NCBI GenBank assembly: GCA_035610365.1
Contig: CM069436.1
Span: 90,149,912 to 90,213,911 of the forward strand
DNA length: 64,000 nucleotides
Source: Aquatica leii
Taxonomy: Eukaryota > Arthropoda > Insecta > Coleoptera > Lampyridae
Direction of reading: 5' to 3'
How positions within the stretch are numbered: the first letter of the stretch is position 1; every line of letters starts with the position of its first letter. The notes below the pieces were generated by a model, which was not told where the DNA came from, ran no database searches, and saw nothing but the letters and a program-made list of their open reading frames with translations. Positions 37,250 through 47,826 of the stretch are shown one piece after another. Both the position numbers and the translations under genes were made by a program.

Positions 37250-38794
37250 AGTTAGAGAGCTGTTCTGAATGCTCCAACAATAGTCAGCAATCATGTGTGC
37301 GTTCTAGTAGCCTTGATAGCGTTCTTCCATTGTACGAAGGTCCTGGTGGAACCGCTCGCCCTGTTCTTCACTTAGATCCCCAAGATTAACTGAAAAATAG
37401 CCTAGGTGGTTGTGAAGAAAGTGTAACTTAATGCTCATGTTACATCCAAGTGTTTGAAAGTGACTCACTAGTTGTTCAATGTGTTAATAATAGTCAGAAC
37501 TTTTCTTATTTCCAAAAAAAATTTGAACAAGCCAAACAAACTCATCCCATGCCTTTTTCTCAATATCTGTCATAGTGTTCGTAAAATTTGTGTTTTTTAT
37601 TAATGATCTTATCTGTGGACCATCAAAAATGTCTGCTTTTATCTTTTCTGCGCTTAGTTTTAGGAACTTCTTTGATATAAAAAGAAAACAATTTCCAATT
37701 TTGTTAACACCTTTAAGAAATTGTTTTATAAGCCCTAATTTTATATGCAACGGAGGCAGGATTATACGATCCCTTGATGCTAAAGGTGGGTTGATCACGT
37801 TTTATTGTCCTCAAATTAGCACTTCCCGAGTACTTTATGTAACCACCTTGTTGGCCTAAAAGAAAGTTGACCATTTTTAAATCAACACATATGAGCCAAT
37901 TATTTTTTACATATTTAATTTTGTCCAAAACCAGAGCGATAGATGTATATTCTTATTTGACTTTTGTAGAATGTGCAATAGGCAACGACCTTATTTATTT
38001 CCATTGTGTAAGAGAACACATTTTAGACGCCGTTTTGATGAGTCTATGAATAAACGCTACTCACTAGAAACGAAATTTTGTAATCTCATTGCAGCCATTA
38101 AACCAGGTACATCTTTACAAAATACGAAATCATCTTCTTCGGCAATATATTTGAGGAGATTCTGTTCTCGTCTGCGCTAATAAGAAATTTTAGTTTGTTT
38201 TGTTAGTAAGTTTCTTTGTTTTAGCCTAGAAGCCAAAACTTCTGAAGCAGACTTCGACAGACCCAAATCTCTGATTAGAGCGTTTAAATCATCTTGGTTG
38301 AATCGTTTTGGCGTTTCTAGATCACATTCAAAGTTTCTATCACTACCGTCAATTTCCGTCTCCAAGTCAATTGGCTCCTGCTTTCAAACATCAGCTTGTG
38401 TAGTCTTTGGGCTCTGGACACGTCTATGTTCCGATCGTATGGAAGGATATTCTCATTCGGCTCGATTTTTTCGGTTAATGCCAGTTATGTTCACCAAACG
38501 AAAATAGCAGTCGTCATGGTGGTTCACGGGTTCATTCCAAATCATAGCGGTTTCGTACCTGAAACTATGCCTTTTCTTATTTGTCCACAAACGTAGAAAC
38601 TCAACGCACGTTTTGCATACTTTTTGCGGAATCCAACGCTTATTCTTAATTTCCAGCAGATGGCCAAAGTAATTTTTGTAAGCTTCATTTACGAACGTTG
38701 TCACATTTAAACGGTATTCTTTAAATATATACTCTCTGCAAATAAAACGAAAATGGTTTGGATCATTTACACAAACTCTTCTTGAGGATTTCAT
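37250..38794 (-). pseudogene. relic of an uncharacterised multicopy insect protein family (SEEQGERFHQ type)
   Basis: On the minus strand the N-terminal part (38453-38794) has NDPNHFRFICREYIF, KVCKTCVEFLRLWTNKKRHSF and HHDDCYFRLVNITGINRKNR, a Cys/His pattern that looks zinc-binding. Then RDLGLSKSASEVLASRLKQR (about 38240-38300) and, after decay, VNFLLGQQGGYIKYS (near 37870) and ILPPLHIKLGLIKQFLKGVN (near 37745). SEEQGERFHQDLRTMEERYQ and HMIADYCW end it near 37270. I recognise this architecture as a family repeated many times in aphid, beetle and other animal genomes and usually left uncharacterised. It behaves like a transposon-encoded gene. The reaction is unknown. The frame is broken in several places. 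Confidence 0.65.
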
Positions 38795-39179
38795 ATCAAA
38801 TTAAAACAAAATAACTCAATAATTTATCAATTAGCAGCAAATACACACGGTAAAACAGCGAGTTTTAAGTGATAGCTATAACTCGTAAACAACAGCTGTT
38901 AGAACAAAACTGATGTTATATTTAGAATCAGCGACGTCAAATTAGTAAACATCATGTGACATAAGTCATTCATCAGTCAAAAAGTGCAATTTTGTTGTCC
39001 AGTGTAATGTGTGATATGATGATCGTTAAATTTTCATTAAATATTCTACCGAATACAGGGGTTTGAAATTAAATTTTTTGGAAGATTTTTTAAACAATAA
39101 ATATAACAGGTAGAACAGAGGAAACGCATGTTATTTGAACTGTTAGTACGCGGCGACAAGGGAGGGTATTAACCTAGAA

Positions 39180-40040
39180 TGAATGTTGCGTTGGAGCGTA
39201 GAGTATCGTGTGTTTGTTGTCGAGCAGTACTTTAGAAACAATGATTTCGTAGTCACAGTGCAACGTTTTTTTGTAACAATTTTAGAGTTGGACGTCGAGG
39301 TGCAGTGCTTGATTAAAATTCTGTACTCCGATGGGTTGCAGCGTTTAAAAGTACTGGATCTGTGATGAAAAAGAAACCACCTGGCCTTCCCCGTTCAGTA
39401 CGAACTCCGGAACATGTAGACCGAGTAAGAACGGCAGTTGTTGCTAGTACGAAGCGATCGGCTAGACGACAAGCTGTAGCGCTGGGTATGTCACGTCGTT
39501 CGCTTCATCGCATCTTACATGATGATCTTAAGTTTCACCCGTACAAGATAATAATCGTCCAGCAGCTTAGTGAAGGGGATTTTGCGCAGCGCAAAGAGTT
39601 TGGTCGTGTACTGAACGAAATTTTTACGGAAGATGCAGATGCTACAGTCTTAATGAGTGATGAAGCACATTTGTATCTAGACGGTTACGTCAATGTTCAA
39701 AATTGTTGGTATTGGGCGTCGGAGAACCCACATTAAATACACCAAAGATCTCTCTACAGTTTAAAAGTAACAGTGTGGTGCTGTATTTCAAAGATGGGAA
39801 TTGTTGGACCCAATTTTTTTGAAGTGGAAGGAACTGCAGTGACATCAGCGCGCTACGTTGAAATGCTAAACAACTTTCTTCTTCCAGAACTTGAAAAGCG
39901 TCAAGTGAACATGAAAGAAACATGGTTTCAGCAGGATGGTGCCACAGCTCACACGGCGAGAGCATTCATAGAAGCGGTTTGACAAATGTTCCCAAGACAT
40001 GTTATTTCGAGAAATGATGATGTTCACTGTGCCCCTCGCT
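39180..40040 (+). pseudogene. mariner-like transposase, N-terminal and central part
   Basis: The first segment (YRVFVVEQYFRNNDFVVTVQ) is the helix-turn-helix domain often called DUF4817, in another frame from the rest. From 39362 a single frame runs through KKKPPGLPRSVRTPEHVDRV and MSRRSLHRILHDDLKFHPYK. The first catalytic Asp follows in MSDEAHLYLDG (39654 on), and the second in WFQQDGATAH (39929 on). Stops lie at 39734-39736 and 39980-39982. The spacing from the second Asp to the Asp in SICDFF beyond the LINE is about 41 residues, which fits the DD41D (rosa-like) clade. It would cut and paste the element's own ends. Confidence 0.8.
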
Positions 40041-42338
40041 TCGGCATACGAGGGGCACTTAAGCATTTACTGAGGCAGACGCAGGACGTACCGGAGAGAG
40101 CAGCAATCGTATCTGACTCGAGAGCTGCGCTTGAAGCTCTGACGAACGTCTCCAGGCAAACGGAGCTGGTCTTCAAGGTCTGGAGACTAGCCAACGACAA
40201 AACGCGATTGGAGTTCCGCTGGACCAAAAGTCACGCGGGAACAGCGGGAATCAACTAGCGAAAGAGACAGCCTTAGCCGACGACATCGACTTTGAATATA
40301 ACCAAATCTCGGAAACCGCCATTAAAAACCGACTTCGCGAGCGAACGAACGCGGCATGGAACGAAAGATAGAGAAACGCGAGCACCGGAAGAAACGTGTA
40401 CACGTTTATACCGACGCTAGAGAGTAGAAGGTACCCGTGACGCGCGACAGCAACACGGTACAACTAATGAGTGGCCACGGCAATTTCAAAGTCTACTTAA
40501 ACAACATCGGGAGATCAGACACAGAGCTATGCGAGTGCGGCGGCAGAGACGACGCTGATCACGTCCTCATCAGCTGTTCACTGACGCAACAGCAACGCCA
40601 GGCTAGCACGCATCGGACTAGCATGACCAACCAACAAACACGCGAGAAATCGGTCCAAACGCGACACGCGAAGAGTGGTGGCGGAAGTTAAAACGGTTCG
40701 CGAACGCTCTCGATAGATTAAAACCGGATTCGACGGAAGTAATACGCGATCGCAAACGACAGAAACGGGCGCAAAACGCACGACTACAACGGGGGGGAAC
40801 GGGAGGGGCGGACTAGACGGGACGAAATAATGCGTCAGCAATTAGTTAGTAGAAATAATTTTAAGAATTTAACAAAAGGACGGGTCAGTGCGCACGGGGT
40901 AACGCAGTAGGGAGGTTTATTAAATTAGGTTAGGTTTAGGCTTTCTTACGGGCCCGGCTCAGCATCGTGTCGCTCGTCACCCACAAAAGGGAGAGGAGTG
41001 CGGCCGACGCCGTAACACGCGACCGCAAGCGAATGGAACGGGGCACGAGCACTGCCCGGACGGGACGCATGAAGCAAGGCTGGTCTTTTTAAGAAAGCAA
41101 GTAGGTTAACGGGGCCGAACCGTATCGCTTCCGACGCGATCGGGATAGACATTAGATCTTTTCTTATCTGAGAAAAGATCGAACCGAAACGCCGCGGACG
41201 CGACCGGTGTATAGACGGGGGGCTAGAATTAGGAGTCGACGAAAAACGAGCTGCGAAAACCATACATCGGCGCCCTCTCGAGGGTGAGGGGCTGCCCTAT
41301 CTGCGCCTGAGGGATGCGGCCTGGAGGGGACACGCCGCCTAGACGGGACGCGGTCGTAGCTGCTTGTTATGATGGAGAGTCAACTAAAATTAATTAAAGT
41401 TAGGCAGACCGTAGAGTGTTGATAGGGTCCAACGGCACCAAAGGACAAGAGTGACGCAAACGGACGATAAGTGCGGGCAGCGTCACGCGGACGCCAAAGT
41501 GCAGAAGTGAGGCTACGGGGCCTACGTAGTGTTGAGTGCGTTGGGACAACTTTGTTGCGCTCTTAGGTTAAGCAAAATGGACTTGTATTTTATTTTATTT
41601 TACTTTAAGTTTCTACTTGGTTCATTTATTTAATTATCAACTTTATTTGTTAAATTTCGTTTCACTTGTATTTTAATTTCATTATTACCTTATGTTCTAT
41701 TTTATGTTCATTTATTTATCAACATTAACCTTTTATTCCATTCGAATTGTTGTATTTGTTTTTTACTAGATGTTTAATTTTACTTATTTATGTTACTTGT
41801 ACCTTATGTTTTACTGTGTGTTCATCTACTCTACTATCAACTTTATTTGTTTTATTTCACCTCATTTGTTGTATTTGTTCTTACTTTGTTTTTACTTATT
41901 TTAATTTAATTTGTTTAGTCACCTTAATTTATTACATTAATCTTACTTTATTTTGCTTTGCTTGTACTTTGTTTTATATTGATTTTAATTTGATTTTCGT
42001 TTTCTTTTGTTTTGACTTAGCCGATAAGTTAGCATAAGTTAGGTTAACATGTAAGTGGACGAGCTGGAAGGAATTGAAGCGAAGCTAGATACACCGAAAG
42101 GAGCATCTAACTTTGACCTGGAAATCTGGAAAGTTACAACCAGAGGGACTGGAGCAGGTTAGGATTAGTTTTCAATTATATGTAATTTTAAGAAAAATTA
42201 GGATTAAATAGAATTGTAATGCAAGATCATTTGTTGTTGAAACACCGATTCAGGAGGAGATGTAATGCCGAAAGGCGGTGCATCTGCCTGCTGCAATCAA
42301 GACGATTGTAGTGTATTGATTAATTAAATTGTATTGTC
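40041..42338 (+). mobile_element. R1-like non-LTR retrotransposon (LINE), 5' truncated, nested in the mariner
   Basis: CCCCTCGCT is present on both sides (40032-40040 and 42339-42347), a 9-base target duplication in the transposase gene. Inside, 40041-40690 encodes the end of ORF2: an RNase H domain (AIVSDSRAALEAL, then TKSHAGTAG) and a C-terminal CECGGRDDADHVLISC zinc-binding motif, as in R1-clade LINEs. The GC-rich stretch 40690-41570 and the very T-rich stretch 41571-42030 appear to be its 3' untranslated region, ending near ATTAAATTGTATTGT. GC content in the 5' half is unlike anything else in the window. Confidence 0.8.
40047..40691 (+). pseudogene. RNase H and C-terminal zinc motif of R1-like ORF2
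   Basis: RNase H removes RNA from the RNA-DNA hybrid made by the LINE reverse transcriptase. The frame gives KHLLRQTQDVPERAAIVSDS, then RAALEAL, then LEFRWTKSHAGTAG, with a stop at 40256-40258. It resumes in other frames as AKETALADDIDFEYNQISET and LMSGHGNFKVYLNNIG, then CECGGRDDADHVLISC. The reverse transcriptase upstream is lost by 5' truncation. Confidence 0.72.
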
Positions 42339-42575
42339 CCCCTCGCTCACCCGATTTGTCGATATGCGACTTCTTTTTGTGGGGATATTTGAAATCAAGA
42401 GTCTACATGAACAAGCCTCGCACAATCGATAACCTGAAAAATTAGATTTGTCAGGAAATTGAAACCATGCCGAATAAAATGTTGCAGAAAGCCGTCCGTA
42501 ACTTTTAGGAGAGGATCCAAATTTGTATCCAGCAAGAAGGACGTCATCTCCAAGACATTATTTTTCAAACCTAAT
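42339..42575 (+). pseudogene. mariner-like transposase, C-terminal part beyond the LINE
   Basis: This continues the transposase after the nested LINE: SPDLSICDFFLWGYLKSRVY holds the third catalytic Asp, followed by NKPRTIDNLKN, a stop, ICQEIETMPNKMLQKAVRNF, a second stop, and QEGRHLQDI. The reading frame matches the upstream part once the LINE and one copy of the target duplication are ignored. Confidence 0.8.
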
Positions 42576-42691
42576 TAAAGTATGTATTTTTAAAAACTGC
42601 ATTAAAAAATCATCTATCACTAAGTACTTGTTTTTCTTAATTTTATCGAACCGTTTCCCAGTCATACAATAGTGAAAAACATGCGTTTCCT

Positions 42692-45600
42692 AGTTTAAAT
42701 CACTCTGCATCTTTTATTGTTTACAAGAACCATATGTTGAGCATTCTTATCTTAGACACGTTGCAGGGGCGTAGCTATCATAGAACAGTTGGAGCGAACT
42801 GCTCCGAGCGCACGAATTTTGAGGGTACACGAATCAGGGAGATCCAAGTTTTTAAAAAGCTTATTATATTGCTTTTTAACAGTTTGACAGTTTTATCAAA
42901 TGATAAAAGATGCTTAATCAATATACGTGCACACAAATCTTAAGGAACAAATACTGTAAAAAAAATTATTCCGAAATACGAACGTATAATAAAAAGTAAA
43001 AATAATAATTTAACCACGGTAGCAATCGTAAGCACAGACCTCTGGGTGTGAGTTTGAATGGAAATAAATACAAAGATGTGAACTCCGTTAATTTATTAAC
43101 TATAACTTAATATACTATTTACATTAGAGAACAAAGAACAATATTTGAATTAAACATATTAGAAATAAAACAGGATTTAAAATAAAATATTAGGGCGCCA
43201 ACCACCTTTAAACTGGTGATAAATAAAAAGCGTAAAATCTTACATCTAATTATTAATTGATATCAAATGCAAAAATAGTAAACGGTAATTTGTTATCGAG
43301 TGAAAAGTTTTAATAACTGAATTAAATTAATGTGAAGGTAAAATGTAGTAACTTAATTCCAGTTGACTCACCACATAATATGACGTTATCGTATATCTTC
43401 TATTTTTAGCACATACTTTGTTGTGATAAAATTCTTCAACAGCAATGTAGATTTCCAACCACACCAGCAAGCATAAAACCAATGACGGAAAATCCAGTAA
43501 TTAAAAGACAAAACCAAAATAAATGATCCAGTAACAGAAAAGATCCAGAATAAAAATAAAAATAAAAGACCGCTGCATAGCAACGGCCTTCAAAATAAAT
43601 TCATTTATCTAAATATTGCGTAACATTGTGAAATCACAATAATTAGATGGAATGAATAAAAATTAAACTGTATGCGTTTTTACGCCATAATCAAGAAAAT
43701 TTGTCTTCCCCGCACCACTACGTGAACCACGCAAGATTGTTCAAGCGGAAGTGTAAGTTTAAGCTACAACTCAGGTAGAGTTGAAACAACGCGACGTTGC
43801 CAAACTGAATAAATTTACGTGCAAGATTAGTTGCAAAAAATAAACGAATGTAAAATTGAATTTTAATGTAATGAACTCTAACGGGACGTTACAATACGCC
43901 TTTTGGTTAAATTTTCAGAAACTGTTCTTAGTTTTAGACCACAATTGATTAGATTTAAAATGTGCTTTTGTATTCAATTAAAGCAAGTTATTTCTATACG
44001 CGAAGTTGCTGAAACATTTCTAATTTACACTGCAGCTTGCAGTAGTTTCTCAGATATTACACCATGTCAATTTTTTTTAACTTTACTGGTTGTCAGCAAC
44101 AACGGAACAAAGGTTTTCAAAGCTTAAATTAATTAAACATATTTATGAAACACCACAATATCCATTAAAAAAACAACTAGTCAATTTGATCTAAATAAAT
44201 TAATTGACCGATTTGCGATAGAAAAAAAAAGCTGTAATTATTTTATAGATAACAGACAAAAATTTTATTTTCAAAATTAATTTCAAGTTTTATAATATTT
44301 TTAAAAGATTTGTAAATATTATTTATAAACGTATTTCAATACTTGGATAGTAAACATTGATTATAAAAATGATATTGTTTTATTGTAAGGTGTTAAACAA
44401 TTTAAATATAAGTTTTTCTTATTTTCTAATAAATAAAATTTTAATTTTAAAAAATTAACATATTGTATTATAAAACGTGTTAATTCGAATTTGGTAAAAT
44501 GTAAACAAATTTAAAATAACATAAAAAATTAAAAGTGTTATTTGTTAATTGATTAGATATCGGCTTAAAGTTGATTCTGTGCACGATCTCCTTTGATTTT
44601 TATGCAAATTTGAAAGCACATAGCTTAAACATATCTAACAATTTAATGAAAATATTACATGGTAAATTAATTTTTTTTTACTTAAATGTTTAATTCAATG
44701 TTTAGCCAAAAAAAAAACAACGTCTGACAACATATAAATTTTATTGTGTCTATTTGTGTTTTTTAAAAAAATGAAAGATTAAAGTAAATATTGACAAACA
44801 AAAATGATAACTAAGATATTTCTAAAATAGATACAATTATAATCGTTCCAATTCTAAAGGTAAGAGCTTTTAACAAAGTTATTTTTAAATGAGAAAACGT
44901 CAAAAACGCTTACGCACAATTAACTTTATTTAAAAGCAATAACCCAAATTGATGTAATGATTTTCCAAAATAAAACGTTTTAACAATACAATTCAATATT
45001 ACATATTCGATGAGTTATATAACACGTTTATGTTTGTATTTTTATATTAAATTACTAACACCAAAACCATTAACAGTAACACGATATTTTATTAGTACCA
45101 TTAATTCTTGAAACTAAAACAATGTTAAGAAAAAGTTTAAAAAAGAGTTTCCAATACTTTTTGTTTGGCGTTTTTTTTTTGTAATCGACCTTTTAAATCT
45201 GGGATTCGTTTTTAAAACTCAACTCTGTTGTTTTGCGATTTAATTATTTTTATAAACGTTTTTACGCTTTAGAATAAATTAAAAACAATTAAATGTAAAT
45301 ACGTCTTTTATATGTTCTATTTTGAAATTGGGTTAAGTTTTTTTATTATAAAGTTTTAACGTGGTTGCGTTTTAAATGATTAAAAGTAAGTGTTGGTATT
45401 AAATAAATTAGGTTAAACAAATTATTGTTTTGAACAAGTTTATCTGCTGGTTTATGTATAAGACCGAAAGGAGATTTGTGTTGCAGTATAAATGTAACTT
45501 AACCACTTCAACGTAACGGTGCAGTTATTCATGCCAATGTTTCATAGTCGAAAGTACTTTAATATGTATGTAGATGTAGAGATGTAAGCGCAAATTTAAT

Positions 45601-46377
45601 TTATAATTTTAGTGTTTGCATCTACTTTTTAAAATTAAATGTGTAAAATGCAAATGCTGTCACACGTTTATCAATTATGTTTGTTATACTTCAAAAAATT
45701 ATAAAGGTTAATAGCATTTGATACTTATGACTGTATAAATATTAATTGTATCTAAAATTGACAATTGGAAATTTAATTGTAAATTCAGTGTAAACAGAAA
45801 AATATTAAATTTATTAGTTCCAACTAAAAAAAATATTTAAAAAAAAACTATTTCTTAGAAAAATGTGAAGCTTATGTTCAAATATATTTGATTAAAATGG
45901 CAGTACTACATTCTAATATTATAAAGCATACCTGAGAGCTTTGATTTTTGTTATCTTAATAAAATGCAATAGAAAATTTAATAGAAAGTTTGCTTGTCTA
46001 CCATCTTTAAAAAATAAAAAAAACATTTTTTTTTGTTTTAAAAACTAATTTTAACAGTTTTTTGAATATTTTTTAACAGATAATTTTTAATATATTACGA
46101 CAAACAAAGATTGGTAATAATTTGAAACGAATATAAAGTCAGACAAAAAACTATCAATATAATTAACAGTTTTCAAAAAAAGAAAAAAACCACATAGAAT
46201 AAACGTGTGTTGTTAGTAGTCTTGCAACACAATGACATCTTAAAAATTAATATTGTTTTATTTATTATAACGTAATGTACAAGTTGTTTATGATAATTTT
46301 TTAAATTTGCAGTTTTTTTAAGTATAAGTTATGGAAGTGTTTTAGTCTCTGATAAGATTATGTCTGTGCGTTTATTC
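42692..46377. other. AT-rich stretch without supported features
   Basis: No protein family was recognised on either strand. The open frames at 43386-43583 (minus), 43903-44127 and 42734-42943 lack any motif. A slightly less AT-rich patch lies near 43700-43800. Confidence 0.45.
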
Positions 46378-46380
46378 TAG

Positions 46381-46522
46381 TCTTTAAAAAGAGAAGAATC
46401 CGAACAAATAATTACGGATATGGAGAGAGAAGGCGTGATTAAACCTTCAAGTAGTTCATGGGCATCCCCAGTGGTACTCGTAAAGAAGAAGGATGGATCA
46501 ACGAGGTTTTGCGTAGACTACA
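46381..46522 (+). pseudogene. Gypsy reverse transcriptase, N-terminal fragment
   Basis: The frame reads [20 protein letters not shown] then [19 protein letters not shown]. This is the first conserved block of a Ty3/Gypsy reverse transcriptase, where the primer-grip and fingers begin. It is cut off just after the VDYR motif, where sequence jumps to the integrase tail. The junction lies in CAGGCAAGCCAAAAGTG, and the frame changes across it. Confidence 0.8.
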
Positions 46523-46525
46523 GGC

Positions 46526-47353
46526 AAGCCAAAAGTGGTCCACGTCGATCGTCTAGTCCCGATTGCTGGCGATAACCACAATGCGCAAGTTCAGGTCCGA
46601 ACCAGAGTAATAAGTAGCAGAACCAGGAATTCAATCGAAGAAATGGAGTTCGAGAAGTTTATGAACTTATACGGAGGTTCTGGAAAAGCTAGGTTTGGAG
46701 TTACCACCGAGGAACAACAAGACCTGTTCCAGACACAAAAAGATTACGCCAACGCACATTGCGCGAGCGAGGATCTTGACATGTCTAAAGGGGTTGCAGT
46801 CGTGTTTAAAAATAAGTTTGGGCAGCTAGATGAATTACGAAGACAGCAACCGGCAGTCGGAAAAGTTTTAAGACTACGTGGTGACGGACGCTTCGTTTTC
46901 TATCTGGTCACCAAGAAATACTCACGTGTCAAACCGTTATGCAAAGATCTGTAGCGAACATTATGGAGTCTCAAGAGAGAAATGGAGTTCCATCATGTTA
47001 AGAAATTGGCAGTACCCAAGCTTGGTTGTGGCTTAGATCAAGCGAATTGGAGGACAGTTCGAAACATGTTGGAGGTCGTCTTCCGAGGAACAGGCATTCA
47101 AGTGTTGGTCTGTAGTTACCAACCAAGGAGAATATTGGGTCAGGAAAAGTCCATTGACTGTTACTTTCATGGTCAAGGATGTTGCCGAAATGGAGGGAGC
47201 TGCCGCTATCGCCACGATCCTTTTTACCGGTTTCGCATCCAGTCTCCTGTTCTAGGACAGAACAGTCCTAAGAAGGGGGCAGTGAAACGTTTGAGAAGTT
47301 ATTTGCAAATGCAAGAGCCTTCTAGAAGCTGTTATCCACCTTCTAGAAGATAG
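46526..47353 (+). pseudogene. integrase tail fused to OARD1/TARG1-like macro domain and CCCH zinc finger
   Basis: One frame runs from the Gypsy integrase end ([15 protein letters not shown]) through a linker to a macro domain (about 46682-47125), then a CCCH finger. Macro-domain blocks are DLFQTQKDYANAHCASEDLD, then MSKGVAVVFKNKFG, VFYLVTKK and PKLGCGLDQANW. They match the ADP-ribosyl-glutamate hydrolase OARD1/TARG1. The equivalents of its catalytic Lys84 (46913-46915) and Asp125 (47036-47038) are present. The finger CYFHGQGCCRNGGSCRYRH (47159-47215) has CX7CX5CX3H spacing and may bind RNA. A single TAG at 46952-46954, at a likely Trp, interrupts the macro domain. The product would remove ADP-ribose from proteins. 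Its link to the retroelement is by direct in-frame continuity with integrase. The last residues overlap the LTR. Confidence 0.75.
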
Positions 47354-47520
47354 ACCGAAAAATAGGGAACACTCGAGAAGGATTTCCGTTTGTGTATATA
47401 AACCGCCGAAACAAATCGTAGGTCCGTTATTGCCGTAACACGAATGCAGTAGTAAGAAGATTATTCAAGTGAAGATAAATAAGTGATTAGCAGGTGCGAA
47501 GTTTTAAATAAATAACAGTA
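47281..47520 (+). repeat. probable 3' LTR of the macro-domain Gypsy element
   Basis: It follows the purine run AGAAGGGGG. It holds a TATA box (TGTATATAAA, about 47392-47402) and downstream AAATAAATAAC, fitting a promoter and poly(A) signal inside an LTR. The right end is set approximately, because no second LTR is available for comparison. Confidence 0.5.
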
Positions 47521-47826
47521 TACACCGAATCGAGTGAACGTGACTTATAGTGTAAACAAACAAGTTAATGGCTTTATCTTATCGTCGCGTAAGTGATAGC
47601 ATATTATTGTTTTATATAAATTACTGCAAGTTTTTATTCTTAGATATTTAAATTTAATTAGTTCGGTTAATTTAAAAGTGTACATATTCCTAGAATAAGT
47701 AAACGTATTTTTAGTTGTTTTAAATAAATTAGTTTTTAATAAATAAATTCGCAACAATATCATTCAAATTTATTTGTCAAAAGAAAACATTTATTAGAAC
47801 TTAATTTACTTTTTTACAATAACATT

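Larger units (their letters stand above)
39119..42691 (+). mobile_element. DD41D mariner-like transposon, interrupted by a LINE
   Basis: Terminal inverted repeats AGGAAACGCATGTT (39119-39132) and AACATGCGTTTCCT (42678-42691) bound the element. It encodes a transposase (39180-40040, continued at 42339-42575) that is split by a 2.3-kb LINE. The host target duplication was not resolved. The transposase has only a few stops, so it decayed less than most neighbours. Confidence 0.8.
46378..47520 (+). mobile_element. truncated Ty3/Gypsy element carrying a macro domain and CCCH finger
   Basis: The order is: start of reverse transcriptase (46381-46522), a deletion junction, the integrase C-terminal tail, a macro domain, a CCCH zinc finger, a polypurine tract (AGAAGGGGG, 47271-47279), and an LTR from about 47281 with a TATA box. 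Gag, protease, most of RT and integrase, and the 5' LTR are missing. It is an internally deleted copy of a larger element. Confidence 0.8.

Noticed and set aside
40030..40057. perfect 10-bp palindrome GTGCCCCTCG..CGAGGGGCAC
   Set aside because: It straddles the LINE insertion point, half target duplication and half LINE, so it is most likely chance.
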